Source: JANXLS01 sp035308565 (GTDB lineage Bacteria; Planctomycetota; SZUA-567; H5-PLA8). Taken from it: a DNA stretch of 64,000 nt. The position numbers and the translations under genes are program-made. The notes beneath the pieces were generated by a model, which did not search any database, was not told the DNA's origin, and saw only the letters and a list, made by a program, of their open reading frames with translations. Shown piece by piece: positions 26,902 to 34,817 of the stretch. The stretch is taken from contig DATGGK010000182.1 in the NCBI GenBank assembly GCA_035308565.1, forward strand, positions 1 through 64,000, given 5' to 3'. Each line of letters begins with the position of its first letter. Within the stretch, counting starts at the first letter, position 1.

Positions 26902-29803
26902 TTGCAGCAGCATCTCGGTCAACGTGATTTACGAGCCCCGGCCGAAATTGACCGCGGTCAATCCGCCGGACAACTCCTGGGTGACGACTGCGACGCCAGA
27001 CATACACGCGGATTACACCGTCGCGCTGGGCACGCTGACCGGCGGTTCGATCACGATCAATGGCGCCGCGGTGGACGTGGAGGTCGTCGGCTCGAGCCTG
27101 TACGCGCAGAACTTCAGTTTCGCCGCGGACGGGGATTACAACGTCGCGGTGTCGGGCACAAGCGACGCGGGCTACTCGTCGGATTCGTACTTTTGGACGG
27201 TGAAGTTTGACTGCACCGCGCCGTACGTTCTCCCGCATTCAACCACCACTCCCCACATCACCCCCTCCGAAGACGGCACCGTCCGCACCGCCGACGCGAG
27301 CTCCACCGTCGCGCTCGCCTTCAGCGACGATGCGGGGACCGGCTACCAAAGCGGCATCGACCCAACGACAATCAGCGTCTGGATCGACGACTCGCAACTG
27401 ACCTCCGACCAATTCAACGCCACCGGTTTTATTTTCACGCCGGATACGGATTGGACTTTCGGCTCGCACACGGTATTTGTGGAGATGAGCGACGTGGCGG
27501 GGAACTGGTTCTTCGACGTGCTCTATTTCGGAGTCAGTTCCGGCGCGCCGCCGTATCTGGTGTTGAACGGGCCGAGCGACATGTCCATGGATTTGAACGG
27601 CACATTCATCGACCCGGGCGCGACGGCCTACGACGAATGCGACCTCGACATCAATTCGCGCATCGTCGTCACCGGCGCGGTGGACCCCACAACATTGGGT
27701 GACTATACGCTCACTTACGATGTCACCAATTATTGGGGCGAGAGCGCGCCGTACTCCGTGAGCCGGGTCGTGCACGTCAAAGTGGACGGCACGCCGCCGG
27801 CGCTGACCATCATCGGCCCGCCGAACGGATTCTGGTCGAAGGACAACAATCCAGTGATTTCAGGGACGATTGAGGACGATGGTTCGGGGATCGACTTCGT
27901 CGTTGTCTCCATCGACGGTTTCGAACTGCCATTCGAAGACGGCGACGGAATTGTGGTGGACGAATACAACGCCGATAATTCCGTAAAAAAGCTGACCTTC
28001 CGCTGCTGGGTCGATCCAAACATTTGGCCGGACCACGCCGCATTGAGCGAAGGACCGCACACCATCACTGTTGTCGCGCTGGATAATGCGGGGAATCAGC
28101 TTTATTCCACGGATTGGAAGGTGAACGTGGATGTGACGGCGCCGGCGGTGACATGTTTGGATCCCGGGGCGGGTGGAACCGTTTATCAAGGTACTTTTCA
28201 GTTTATGTGCCAATTGTCTGACGACCTAAGTGGCATTTCGCGGCAGTCATTGAGCGTTAAGATTGACGGCTCAGACGTAAGCGCTGACGATATCACATTA
28301 TTTGATTGGGGTGTTCTTCTCGTTCAAACGCATGAACTTTCGACAGGGGAACACTCAATTATTGTATCGCTAAACGACAGTGCAGGGGACTGGACCGACT
28401 CGAATATCGTTGGAAATAATTCGGCGAACACCTTTTTATTCAATGTGGATCGGACATTATTTTGCTATGTGGTTCCCGCCTATGGCACTCTTCCCCTGAC
28501 GTGGAGTGCAATTGCAATCCGTGACAGCGAAGACGTTACAGCACAATGCACATTTAATTGGTCAAGTATTTTGGCACAAATTGAGCCCAACGGCGAAGCC
28601 TGTGTGATACCCTCACCGAGCAGCGCCGGGTACTGGCAGATCAACGTGAGCGCATCAATGGGAATTGGAGGTGAACCAACAATAAACTCTGCAGTAGTTT
28701 CAGCCGATCTCCAAATTCCGGACGATGGAGGCGGGAATGGAACGGAGGGCGACGATGGTGGTGGTGGCGGAGGCGGATGGCCGAACGATTCGACTATGGA
28801 GGTTAAAAGTGTCGAATTCATCGGAATTCAAAATGTAAAAGTGTTTAACTATACGACAAAATGCGATGGTGGCGACGGTTCTAAACCTTACGATACTCCA
28901 GAATGGACAAAGGATCGGAGCAATCCTATTTGTTATTCCGTTAACGCGCCGTTAAAGTTAAATGTAACAATTACTGTAACGCCGAACTCGACCCCGGCGA
29001 GGTTTGCGCATTTGAAAGTCAAACGAGGAACGGATAGTGATGAATGTACCATCCTGTTGAAGGGCGGCGACAACAAGATCAGTGATGTCGATTGCGCGAA
29101 TATCAAAGTCAACGAAGCGATAACAAAGAAGACCCCTCTCAACCTCGAATACCAAGTCGCTTTTAATAATCGAGACAAGCCGCTCGAATGGCAGACGGTC
29201 GGCAATTCGACAAATGACCTATTCGTTGTTCTTGATAGACCCAAAGACTCAACTCAGAAACCGACTTACGCACGACTCAAATGGTGTACCGATCACGGAG
29301 ATGGCAAATCGAACGCAAGTGATTACGCAGCAAAGATACATTCGGATTTATGTCTATTATTCAACCTTGATCATTACAAGGAGGGTCATTCTTGGGAGGT
29401 TTGTGACGGAACGAAAGCGGACTGTGGGGAATTGAGCCTTTGCATGCTGAACTGCTGCAACATGATCGGCATCACGGGAGCGACCACTAAATACGCCAAT
29501 TGTAGTTCCGATAAAAACGTCGATGACGTAGAAACCAGTCAAAAGCCCAACGGTACTCAGACGTTTCTTCGCGCATTCTCGGCCGGCTCGTCGACACCGG
29601 GAGAATGGTCGTGCGTGCTTAATGGAACTTTCTATCCGGGAGGCGTACCCGGTGAGTATGACAGCGGTTTGGCGGTGCTTCGCGCCTGGTTAACTGGCAG
29701 CTCTTGGGTTCAATATTTCGCATGGTTGCGCGACGGAACCGGTGGAACGGGCGAGCCACCAGCCGAATGGGTTAAATACGGCAATCCGGTTCCGGTGCCT
29801 TGA
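26711..29803 (+). CDS. Large secreted Ig-like/DUF5011-like protein, main segment with Cys-rich C-terminus
   Basis: This 1,030-codon frame carries repeated Ig-like beta domains (VNPPDNSWVTTATPDIHADY, then a DUF5011-like LVLNGPSDMSMDLNGTFIDP, then IIGPPNGFW). A Gly-rich linker lies near residues 670-690. A Cys-rich terminal domain follows. Within it WEVCDGTKADCGELSLCM resembles the catalytic-cysteine region of transglutaminase-like proteases, and FYPGGVPGEYDS follows. Base composition changes near 28180 from GC-rich to AT-rich, inside the gene. The true protein continues from the preceding frame; the ATG at 26711 is created by the duplication. Function is unknown. A cell-surface role and a swapped C-terminus are inferred. 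Confidence 0.7.
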   Translation: MNILVDIWDLNGIDWTQTSVGVSSYPAFGYACPDDSKAHIFASTPLNMGDQFYFWINAFDLAGNCSSISVNVIYEPRPKLTAVNPPDNSWVTTATPDIHADYTVALGTLTGGSITINGAAVDVEVVGSSLYAQNFSFAADGDYNVAVSGTSDAGYSSDSYFWTVKFDCTAPYVLPHSTTTPHITPSEDGTVRTADASSTVALAFSDDAGTGYQSGIDPTTISVWIDDSQLTSDQFNATGFIFTPDTDWTFGSHTVFVEMSDVAGNWFFDVLYFGVSSGAPPYLVLNGPSDMSMDLNGTFIDPGATAYDECDLDINSRIVVTGAVDPTTLGDYTLTYDVTNYWGESAPYSVSRVVHVKVDGTPPALTIIGPPNGFWSKDNNPVISGTIEDDGSGIDFVVVSIDGFELPFEDGDGIVVDEYNADNSVKKLTFRCWVDPNIWPDHAALSEGPHTITVVALDNAGNQLYSTDWKVNVDVTAPAVTCLDPGAGGTVYQGTFQFMCQLSDDLSGISRQSLSVKIDGSDVSADDITLFDWGVLLVQTHELSTGEHSIIVSLNDSAGDWTDSNIVGNNSANTFLFNVDRTLFCYVVPAYGTLPLTWSAIAIRDSEDVTAQCTFNWSSILAQIEPNGEACVIPSPSSAGYWQINVSASMGIGGEPTINSAVVSADLQIPDDGGGNGTEGDDGGGGGGGWPNDSTMEVKSVEFIGIQNVKVFNYTTKCDGGDGSKPYDTPEWTKDRSNPICYSVNAPLKLNVTITVTPNSTPARFAHLKVKRGTDSDECTILLKGGDNKISDVDCANIKVNEAITKKTPLNLEYQVAFNNRDKPLEWQTVGNSTNDLFVVLDRPKDSTQKPTYARLKWCTDHGDGKSNASDYAAKIHSDLCLLFNLDHYKEGHSWEVCDGTKADCGELSLCMLNCCNMIGITGATTKYANCSSDKNVDDVETSQKPNGTQTFLRAFSAGSSTPGEWSCVLNGTFYPGGVPGEYDSGLAVLRAWLTGSSWVQYFAWLRDGTGGTGEPPAEWVKYGNPVPVP

Positions 29804-29838
29804 AAGCGCGGATAACTACTTGCATACGAGAGATTCCA

Positions 29839-30384
29839 ATGAAATGTACAAAGTTTCTATTTTGCTGTTTGTTCGCGGTGGCATTCATGCGCTGCGCCAA
29901 ATCCGAAACGCAAATTGAGCAATTCGGCAAGCAGCTTCAGGTGCTCATGCAGAAATTAGACAAAGATGCAGCGCTTAATATTGACGAAAAGGAACTTGTG
30001 ATCTCACAAAAGGTGATGGACTTTCAAGTGCATAATCTAACAATAAAAGGAAGGTGGTCAAAAGACACCGGCAAGGAAACCGGACCTGACGTTGACGGAT
30101 ATATGTTCGAAGTTCAAATTAGCACAGATTATGACCCCAAATACGAGATGACCGAGCGCCATAAAGTCGAGAATTTCAAGCCGGATTTTCTTAAGAGCGC
30201 GTATAAAAAGCCTTACTTTAACCTTTACAAGTTCCGTTTCAATAACGATGGTTCTAATGTCCATTTTCTTTTCGACATAAAAATTGGTTTGAATGATGGC
30301 GACGGAAAAGAGGGTTCGGTCGGCACAAAAGCGTGCACAATTTATAATGCTATGATAAAGCTCATCAAAGAAAATAAATACTGA
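29839..30384 (+). CDS. Small secreted protein of unknown function
   Basis: A 181-residue protein with a signal peptide ending in a Cys-containing stretch (FAVAFMRCAKSE), possibly a lipoprotein. The mature part is charged and predicted beta/alpha, with no known motif. ATG 29839 follows a weak GAGAG. The gene starts 35 nt after the large surface protein and shares its AT-rich composition, so it may be co-transcribed. It could be a partner or protective protein for the variable C-terminal domain, but nothing in the sequence proves that. Confidence 0.6.
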   Translation: MKCTKFLFCCLFAVAFMRCAKSETQIEQFGKQLQVLMQKLDKDAALNIDEKELVISQKVMDFQVHNLTIKGRWSKDTGKETGPDVDGYMFEVQISTDYDPKYEMTERHKVENFKPDFLKSAYKKPYFNLYKFRFNNDGSNVHFLFDIKIGLNDGDGKEGSVGTKACTIYNAMIKLIKENKY

Positions 30385-30394
30385 TGGGAAAATA

Positions 30395-30457
30395 GGAAAA
30401 TAGGGACAGTCATAAATAGGGACAGCGCCTATTTGGTAATTAGGCGCTGTCCCTATT
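30395..30457. repeat. AATAGGGACAG palindrome, copy 1 with extra half-unit
   Basis: AATAGGGACAGCGCCTA (30415-30431) and TAGGCGCTGTCCCTATT (30441-30457) are exact inverted repeats around TTTGGTAAT. A half-unit, AAAATAGGGACAGTC, precedes it at 30398-30412. It is the first of four near-identical copies. Confidence 0.95.
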
Positions 30458-30489
30458 AATCTAGAAAAGTTAAGAGGATGGGAACATCA

Positions 30490-31524
30490 ATGTTGAAGCA
30501 CCCGATTATACTGGCTCTCACATGCGTTGGCGGCTTCGCGAGCGACGTGGACTTTTCCAAAGTCGGTGCCGCTATTAAGTCTCTCAATGGAACAATTTCA
30601 TCCACGGAACGCATTGAGCTTTGGCAAAAGATTGAGAGGATCGGAATACATGATGTCTCTGATTTTTTTCCCGGTTTGGATAGGAAAGAAACTGTCGAGA
30701 CCGCGCTTCATGCGATTTGGTCGTCTGGCAGCCATCTTGACGATGCGAGATTGGAAAAGATTAGGAAAATCGCGAAAAATGAAAAAGGCGGGAACAACTG
30801 GGTCGCAATGGCTTGGGCGATTTCAATTATCTTGGATAATGAAAACGGGTTTTGCGAGGCGAGGACGTTACTCGCTGACAAAGGACAAAACCCCTGCGGA
30901 AATCTACTGAACTGGATAGTGGTTTGGTGTGAGGATGTGGATAATCAACAATCAATTCTAAATCATACCGCCGCAGATGCCTTTTTAAGCACGTTATTCG
31001 AACGGATTATCGATCATCTAAAAGCCGATCCATACGACGACACAAACAGAAATCTTGTCGTGAGCTTGGGGAAATGGCCAGATTCTTTAAGGAGATTTGA
31101 CCAAAATCGTGGCCTCGCTATGTTGGGCGCGTTTGAGAATTTCGACTTTTATATGCCAGCAACTTGGGAATCGAAATGGCACTTGCCAATATTCGCCAGT
31201 GTAAAAGAGATAACTCAGAGTAATTCGGACTCTTTGAAAAGAAAGTTAGACGACCTTTGGAAACACGGGGATTCAGTTGACAAACAAATTTATCTGTACG
31301 CATTTTGGGCGAGTGACGCGGGGAAATCCGAATTCGTACGCAGGCTAGTCGCAGGCGAAAAGGATGACAAGAAACTCGCAGAGCTCGACGCAAAATTAGC
31401 GAAGATAGCGAACTTTGAGACCAAAGTCACGTACATGGAAATCTCAGACTTGGCTTTTCACCGCAAGACTTTTTCCGACCGCCTTGCCCCGCCCAAAAGG
31501 GCCGGATGCGAAAATAATAAATAG
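30490..31524 (+). CDS. Secreted helical protein of unknown function, paralogue of 33649-34686
   Basis: A 344-residue protein with a signal peptide (MLKHPIILALTCVGG). The rest looks all-alpha. Segments such as ETVETALHAIWSSGSHLDD, WCEDVDNQ and IYLYAFWASDAGKSEFVRRL are clearly shared with the gene at 33649-34686. AAGAGGA lies about 11 nt before ATG 30490; ATG 30478 is too close to it. The stop codon TAG is part of the next palindrome (AAATAGGGACAG), so the repeat supplies the end of the gene. AT-rich; no family recognised. Confidence 0.65.
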   Translation: MLKHPIILALTCVGGFASDVDFSKVGAAIKSLNGTISSTERIELWQKIERIGIHDVSDFFPGLDRKETVETALHAIWSSGSHLDDARLEKIRKIAKNEKGGNNWVAMAWAISIILDNENGFCEARTLLADKGQNPCGNLLNWIVVWCEDVDNQQSILNHTAADAFLSTLFERIIDHLKADPYDDTNRNLVVSLGKWPDSLRRFDQNRGLAMLGAFENFDFYMPATWESKWHLPIFASVKEITQSNSDSLKRKLDDLWKHGDSVDKQIYLYAFWASDAGKSEFVRRLVAGEKDDKKLAELDAKLAKIANFETKVTYMEISDLAFHRKTFSDRLAPPKRAGCENNK

Positions 31525-31565
31525 GGACAGCGCCTATTTGGTAATTAGGCGCTGTCCCTATTTAT
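31517..31565. repeat. AATAGGGACAG palindrome, copy 2
   Basis: A 49-bp copy, ATAAATAGGG to CCCTATTTAT, with 20-bp perfect arms and the same TTTGGTAAT loop as copy 1. It contains the stop codon of the upstream gene and begins the open frame of the fragment that follows. Confidence 0.95.
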
Positions 31566-31898
31566 CAGTGGGCTCAAGGTGGCCTTCTTGGTGGTTGGTA
31601 TACAGGCGATAGATGCGCGGCATACGTCAAGAAAAACCTACAGGGTAAGACATACGCGGGACCATTGGCCCAAGCGAACGCCGAAGCGATTAGTGATATA
31701 AATGTACAATCGGTGGCCTACGTTAATGCCGAAAAGAACGACTGGGTAGCGAGATACAAAGCCAACCCGGGGAAAGTCGAGGCTCCTGCGTACTCAGTTT
31801 CCGATAATATTGATCCAAAGTACATAATGCAGGTCCAATGCGGGAATTTTCCGTCAGGAGATAATTTTGTTCCAAAACCGGTCAACCAACTACCGTAG
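31545..31898 (+). pseudogene. Start-less 3' gene fragment after palindrome copy 2
   Basis: An open frame runs from a TAA inside the palindrome (31542) through 31898. It reads AVPIYQWAQGGLLGGWYTGD, then a plausible protein ending FVPKPVNQLP. The first possible start is TTG 31665, without a ribosome binding site, while good coding character extends upstream to the repeat edge. This looks like the last 110 or so codons of a gene whose front was lost where the repeat now sits. No family recognised. Confidence 0.55.
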
Positions 31899-31917
31899 TA
31901 AGCGAGGACAATCACTT

Positions 31918-32490
31918 GTGTCATTCATAATGAAAGCCTTCGTATTTCTTGTGTTGACGCGCATAATTTGCGTTGTGCCGCCGTGCCTTTGCGCTGAGGA
32001 AAACCCTGCAAAACAGAAGGCACTAAAGTGGAGCGAACTAATCTCGCGATTTGGTCCTAATCGAGCCAGCGCCAGACCCGGTTCTCTCGCGGTCATTCGC
32101 TGTAATCTCAGGCGATTGGTGCCACATATAAATGCGGCATCGGTTGTTTCGTGGTACGCAATAGTTGAAACCGAGCAAGTCCTGATCGATTACGACTGGA
32201 AGCACCCGGATCGGCTTAAGGCTTATTATGATCTTATTGGTAAAAAAATTGATTACGAGCGGATTAAACCAAAGGATGTTTTGGCCGTAAAGATGCCGAT
32301 AGAATTTAGGCCTGAGATGATCGATCAGACGCTACCGAAAACCTTGATTATGCCGGTGCATCCGACGGTCAAGTTTGCCTCATTTCTTGAATTGGGACTT
32401 GAACCGGGAGGCAAGAGTGATGAAGCCCGGTCGAGGAGGCTGCTTGAAAGTTGTTTGATTTCGATTCCAAAGGGTTCGAAGGAACAATAG
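31918..32490 (+). CDS. Small secreted protein of unknown function
   Basis: A 190-residue protein with a signal peptide (MKAFVFLVLTRIICVVPPCLCAE). GTG 31918 has GAGGA at 9 nt; ATG 31930 would give the same signal peptide. The mature part is basic, with no known motif. The stop TAG lies in palindrome copy 3 (CAATAGGGACAG), so the natural C-terminus may have been cut. AT-rich like the rest of the array. Confidence 0.6.
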   Translation: MSFIMKAFVFLVLTRIICVVPPCLCAEENPAKQKALKWSELISRFGPNRASARPGSLAVIRCNLRRLVPHINAASVVSWYAIVETEQVLIDYDWKHPDRLKAYYDLIGKKIDYERIKPKDVLAVKMPIEFRPEMIDQTLPKTLIMPVHPTVKFASFLELGLEPGGKSDEARSRRLLESCLISIPKGSKEQ

Positions 32491-32531
32491 GGACAGCGCC
32501 TATTTGGTAATTAGGCGCTGTCCCTATTTAT
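32486..32531. repeat. AATAGGGACAG palindrome, copy 3
   Basis: The 17-bp arms and TTTGGTAAT loop are identical to those of copies 1, 2 and 4. The left flank differs (GAACAATAGGG instead of ATAAATAGGG), which fixes the left edge of the conserved core at AATAGGG. Confidence 0.95.
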
Positions 32532-32612
32532 CCAATCGCGATTACATGGACGAGGGATCAAATCGACGGCGGGAAAGATCCGACGATAAAGGGAAAGAAA
32601 ATTGACAAGTAA
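32529..32612 (+). pseudogene. Short start-less 3' gene fragment after palindrome copy 3
   Basis: In the same frame relative to the palindrome as the fragment at 31545, the sequence reads YPIAITWTRDQIDGGKDPT and ends at TAA 32612. It has no start codon or ribosome binding site. The Lys/Gly-rich end looks like a protein C-terminus, but at 27 codons the call is weak. Confidence 0.3.
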
Positions 32613-32626
32613 CTGGGACTACAATG

Positions 32627-33568
32627 ATGAAAAGCATTCGATCTGTCTGTCTAATGTTTCTTGGCGCCAGTTTGTATGCCGGTGATTTTGTATTAACAAT
32701 CGCGCCAATTAAGGATATTTTTGATTCCGGCGAGCCAGTGATTTTTAAGGTCGAGCTTGAAAACTTATCGAGAGAGGATTTGATTTTGCCATTCGAATAT
32801 CCATATCTGCCATGGATTGAATACGACGGTGCGCCAGTTCGCGACAGTGGCATACAATACAAAGCCCCAGCTACGGTATTTAACACAAAATCGAAACTCG
32901 AAGTTTACTTAGTATTAAACCGCTATTTCGGCGACAAAACGTTGACGTCGGGTGAACACACGATTAAATATAAGTTCTCGTTAAAAACAACGCTGCTAAA
33001 CGGCACCGCTGGCCCCACCGCGCAAGGCAAAGGAAGCTTCAATTACAAGATCGCGTCATCTGAATTGGACATTAAAAAGTATTTAGGCAACCTTGAAAAA
33101 GGATCGGTAGCTGGCAATACGCTTCGAGCACGGGAGATTTTAGAGTGCGCGAACTTTATAAAAACTGAAGACGTCATAAAAATTATCGATAGGCATATCT
33201 TCGAGTGGAAGGACGACATCCACCGCATAGTTCCAATTCTTATTGCCAATGGAGACAATAAAATTTCACAGCGTTTGAGCACAATGGTGCTTCGCGACAA
33301 CGACTTCGATATTGATGGTCCAGCTGCATTGGCTCTTTTCCACACACTGGCGCAACACCAGAAAGTCGATAAGGACTTTGTGAATACTTTTGTAAAGGCG
33401 CCTCCTTGGGCTGCGCGGAATTTCGCGATCATTCAGTTTTTGGGGGAGAAATCCAGAGCTGAGTTTGTCGAAGAGAGCGCGATTCGCTCGGTTATGAAAA
33501 ACGTCGAGCCGGAGACATTTGAGTATGGCCTCTTGAGAAAGGTACTTGAGAATATTTCCAAAAAATAA
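32627..33568 (+). CDS. Secreted protein of unknown function with Ig-like N-terminal domain
   Basis: A 313-residue protein with a signal peptide (SVCLMFLGASLYAGD). The first 130 mature residues look like a beta-sandwich (PIKDIFDSGEPVIFKVELEN, a pattern seen in Ig-like or cupredoxin-like domains). The rest is helical with repeat-like segments. GGGA stands 8 nt before ATG 32627; the adjacent ATG 32624 is possible. It ends with its own TAA, 3 nt before palindrome copy 4. No family recognised. Confidence 0.65.
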   Translation: MKSIRSVCLMFLGASLYAGDFVLTIAPIKDIFDSGEPVIFKVELENLSREDLILPFEYPYLPWIEYDGAPVRDSGIQYKAPATVFNTKSKLEVYLVLNRYFGDKTLTSGEHTIKYKFSLKTTLLNGTAGPTAQGKGSFNYKIASSELDIKKYLGNLEKGSVAGNTLRAREILECANFIKTEDVIKIIDRHIFEWKDDIHRIVPILIANGDNKISQRLSTMVLRDNDFDIDGPAALALFHTLAQHQKVDKDFVNTFVKAPPWAARNFAIIQFLGEKSRAEFVEESAIRSVMKNVEPETFEYGLLRKVLENISKK

Positions 33569-33571
33569 CGT

Positions 33572-33620
33572 ATAAATAGGGACAGCGCCTATTTGGTAAT
33601 TAGGCGCTGTCCCTATTTAT
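33572..33620. repeat. AATAGGGACAG palindrome, copy 4
   Basis: The 49-bp copy is identical to copy 2 over both arms and loop. It follows the TAA of the Ig-like gene by 3 nt and precedes the second helical paralogue. Confidence 0.95.
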
Positions 33621-33648
33621 CATTTCTCTATCACGGTGAGTGATTGAC

Positions 33649-34686
33649 ATGCGTCCCATTCAGATAGGTCTATGCCTTGCATCATTAGCGTCGCTTGCGG
33701 TCGTCGCGGGCGACTCGAGTTACGATAAGATTGCAGAAATTATACGCTCGGTACCGGGTACAATATCGATCGACGAAAGTCGTTTTATACGTCAAAAACT
33801 GGATGAAATCGGCATTAAAGACCCGTCTGAGATATTTAACGCGCTTGAAAAAAAGGAAAACGTTGAAGTAGCGCTTCATGCAATCTGGGCGTTTCATTCA
33901 CACCTCGACGATAATCAGAAGAAGTGCATTACACAATTGACGAAAGGAAGTGCCGGAAAAATTAACTACCGATCAATGGGCTGGGCCTTCTTCATACTTC
34001 TTGATGATGAAAATGGATTTAAAGAAGCGAGTCGACTGCTCATGGATAAGGATACCCACATCTGTATCGACACGTTGCGCTGGCTTATTGAATGGTGTGA
34101 GGACCGCGATAACCAACGGACGGTAGCTGATCGGATATCGGGAGACGCATTTGTAACGTCGGTATTTGAGAAAATCACGGAGCACCTGACGCTTCACCCT
34201 TTTGACGAATCAAATCGAAATATACTTTCAAGCTTAGCCGCGTGGCCACCTTTGCTTAAGAAATTTGAACCTGCACGACGCCGCGCTTGCATAACGGCAT
34301 TTTATCATTTCGATTTTTATATCCCAGAGAACTGGCCATCGACGTGGCATTTGCCGTTATTTAACGTCGTGAAGGAAGTCGTCGACCAGAACGACGTGGC
34401 AGCACAAAAGAATATTCGCGTATCATGGCTACATGGGGATTCTATCGACAGACAGCTTTATCTTTACGCTTTTTGGGCAAGCGGCATCGGAAAAAGCGAC
34501 TTCGTCCGCGAATTAATAAAGCTTGAAAAAAGCGACTCGCTAGTTACCGAGTTAGATTTGAAACTATCGAAAATAGCTAAATTTGAGACTAAGGAAATTT
34601 ACCAAAATATCGCGAATTTGGCTTTTCGAAAGGAAGGTAACGCCGATCGTATGTTTTCACCGGAAAAAAAAGACTGCGACCAGTAA
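33649..34686 (+). CDS. Secreted helical protein of unknown function, paralogue of 30490-31524
   Basis: A 345-residue protein with a signal peptide (MRPIQIGLCLASLASLAVVAG). It matches the gene at 30490-31524 along its full length: VEVALHAIWAFHSHLDD, EWCEDRDNQR, HGDSIDRQLYLYAFWASG. Identity is moderate, so this is an old duplication or separate capture rather than a recent copy. GGTGAG lies 8 nt before ATG 33649. Unlike its paralogue, its stop is not provided by a repeat. Function unknown. Confidence 0.65.
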   Translation: MRPIQIGLCLASLASLAVVAGDSSYDKIAEIIRSVPGTISIDESRFIRQKLDEIGIKDPSEIFNALEKKENVEVALHAIWAFHSHLDDNQKKCITQLTKGSAGKINYRSMGWAFFILLDDENGFKEASRLLMDKDTHICIDTLRWLIEWCEDRDNQRTVADRISGDAFVTSVFEKITEHLTLHPFDESNRNILSSLAAWPPLLKKFEPARRRACITAFYHFDFYIPENWPSTWHLPLFNVVKEVVDQNDVAAQKNIRVSWLHGDSIDRQLYLYAFWASGIGKSDFVRELIKLEKSDSLVTELDLKLSKIAKFETKEIYQNIANLAFRKEGNADRMFSPEKKDCDQ

Positions 34687-34696
34687 TTCCTCGGGA

Positions 34697-34727
34697 AAAT
34701 AGGGACAGGCACCTATTATTAATAAGT
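34697..34727. repeat. Divergent AATAGGGACAG half-element
   Basis: AAAATAGGGACAGGCACCTA followed by TTATTAATAAG resembles the left half of the palindromes with GGCACC in place of GCGCC. It lies 1,125 bp after copy 4 and marks the end of the AT-rich array. Confidence 0.7.
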
Positions 34728-34817
34728 AATACTGACCACTGTGCGTTATAAAGCCCCCCTCTTGCCTTCCCCACCCCCATTTGGTATAAGCTCCCCCATC
34801 CTTTTCGGAAAATTCCC

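Noticed and set aside
30415..33620. CRISPR array made of the AATAGGGACAG palindromes
   Set aside because: Spacing is about 1 kb with genes between copies and there are no cas genes.
30415..34727. Integron gene-cassette array
   Set aside because: No integrase in the window, and the repeats are near-identical perfect palindromes, unlike variable attC sites. Only the layout is similar.
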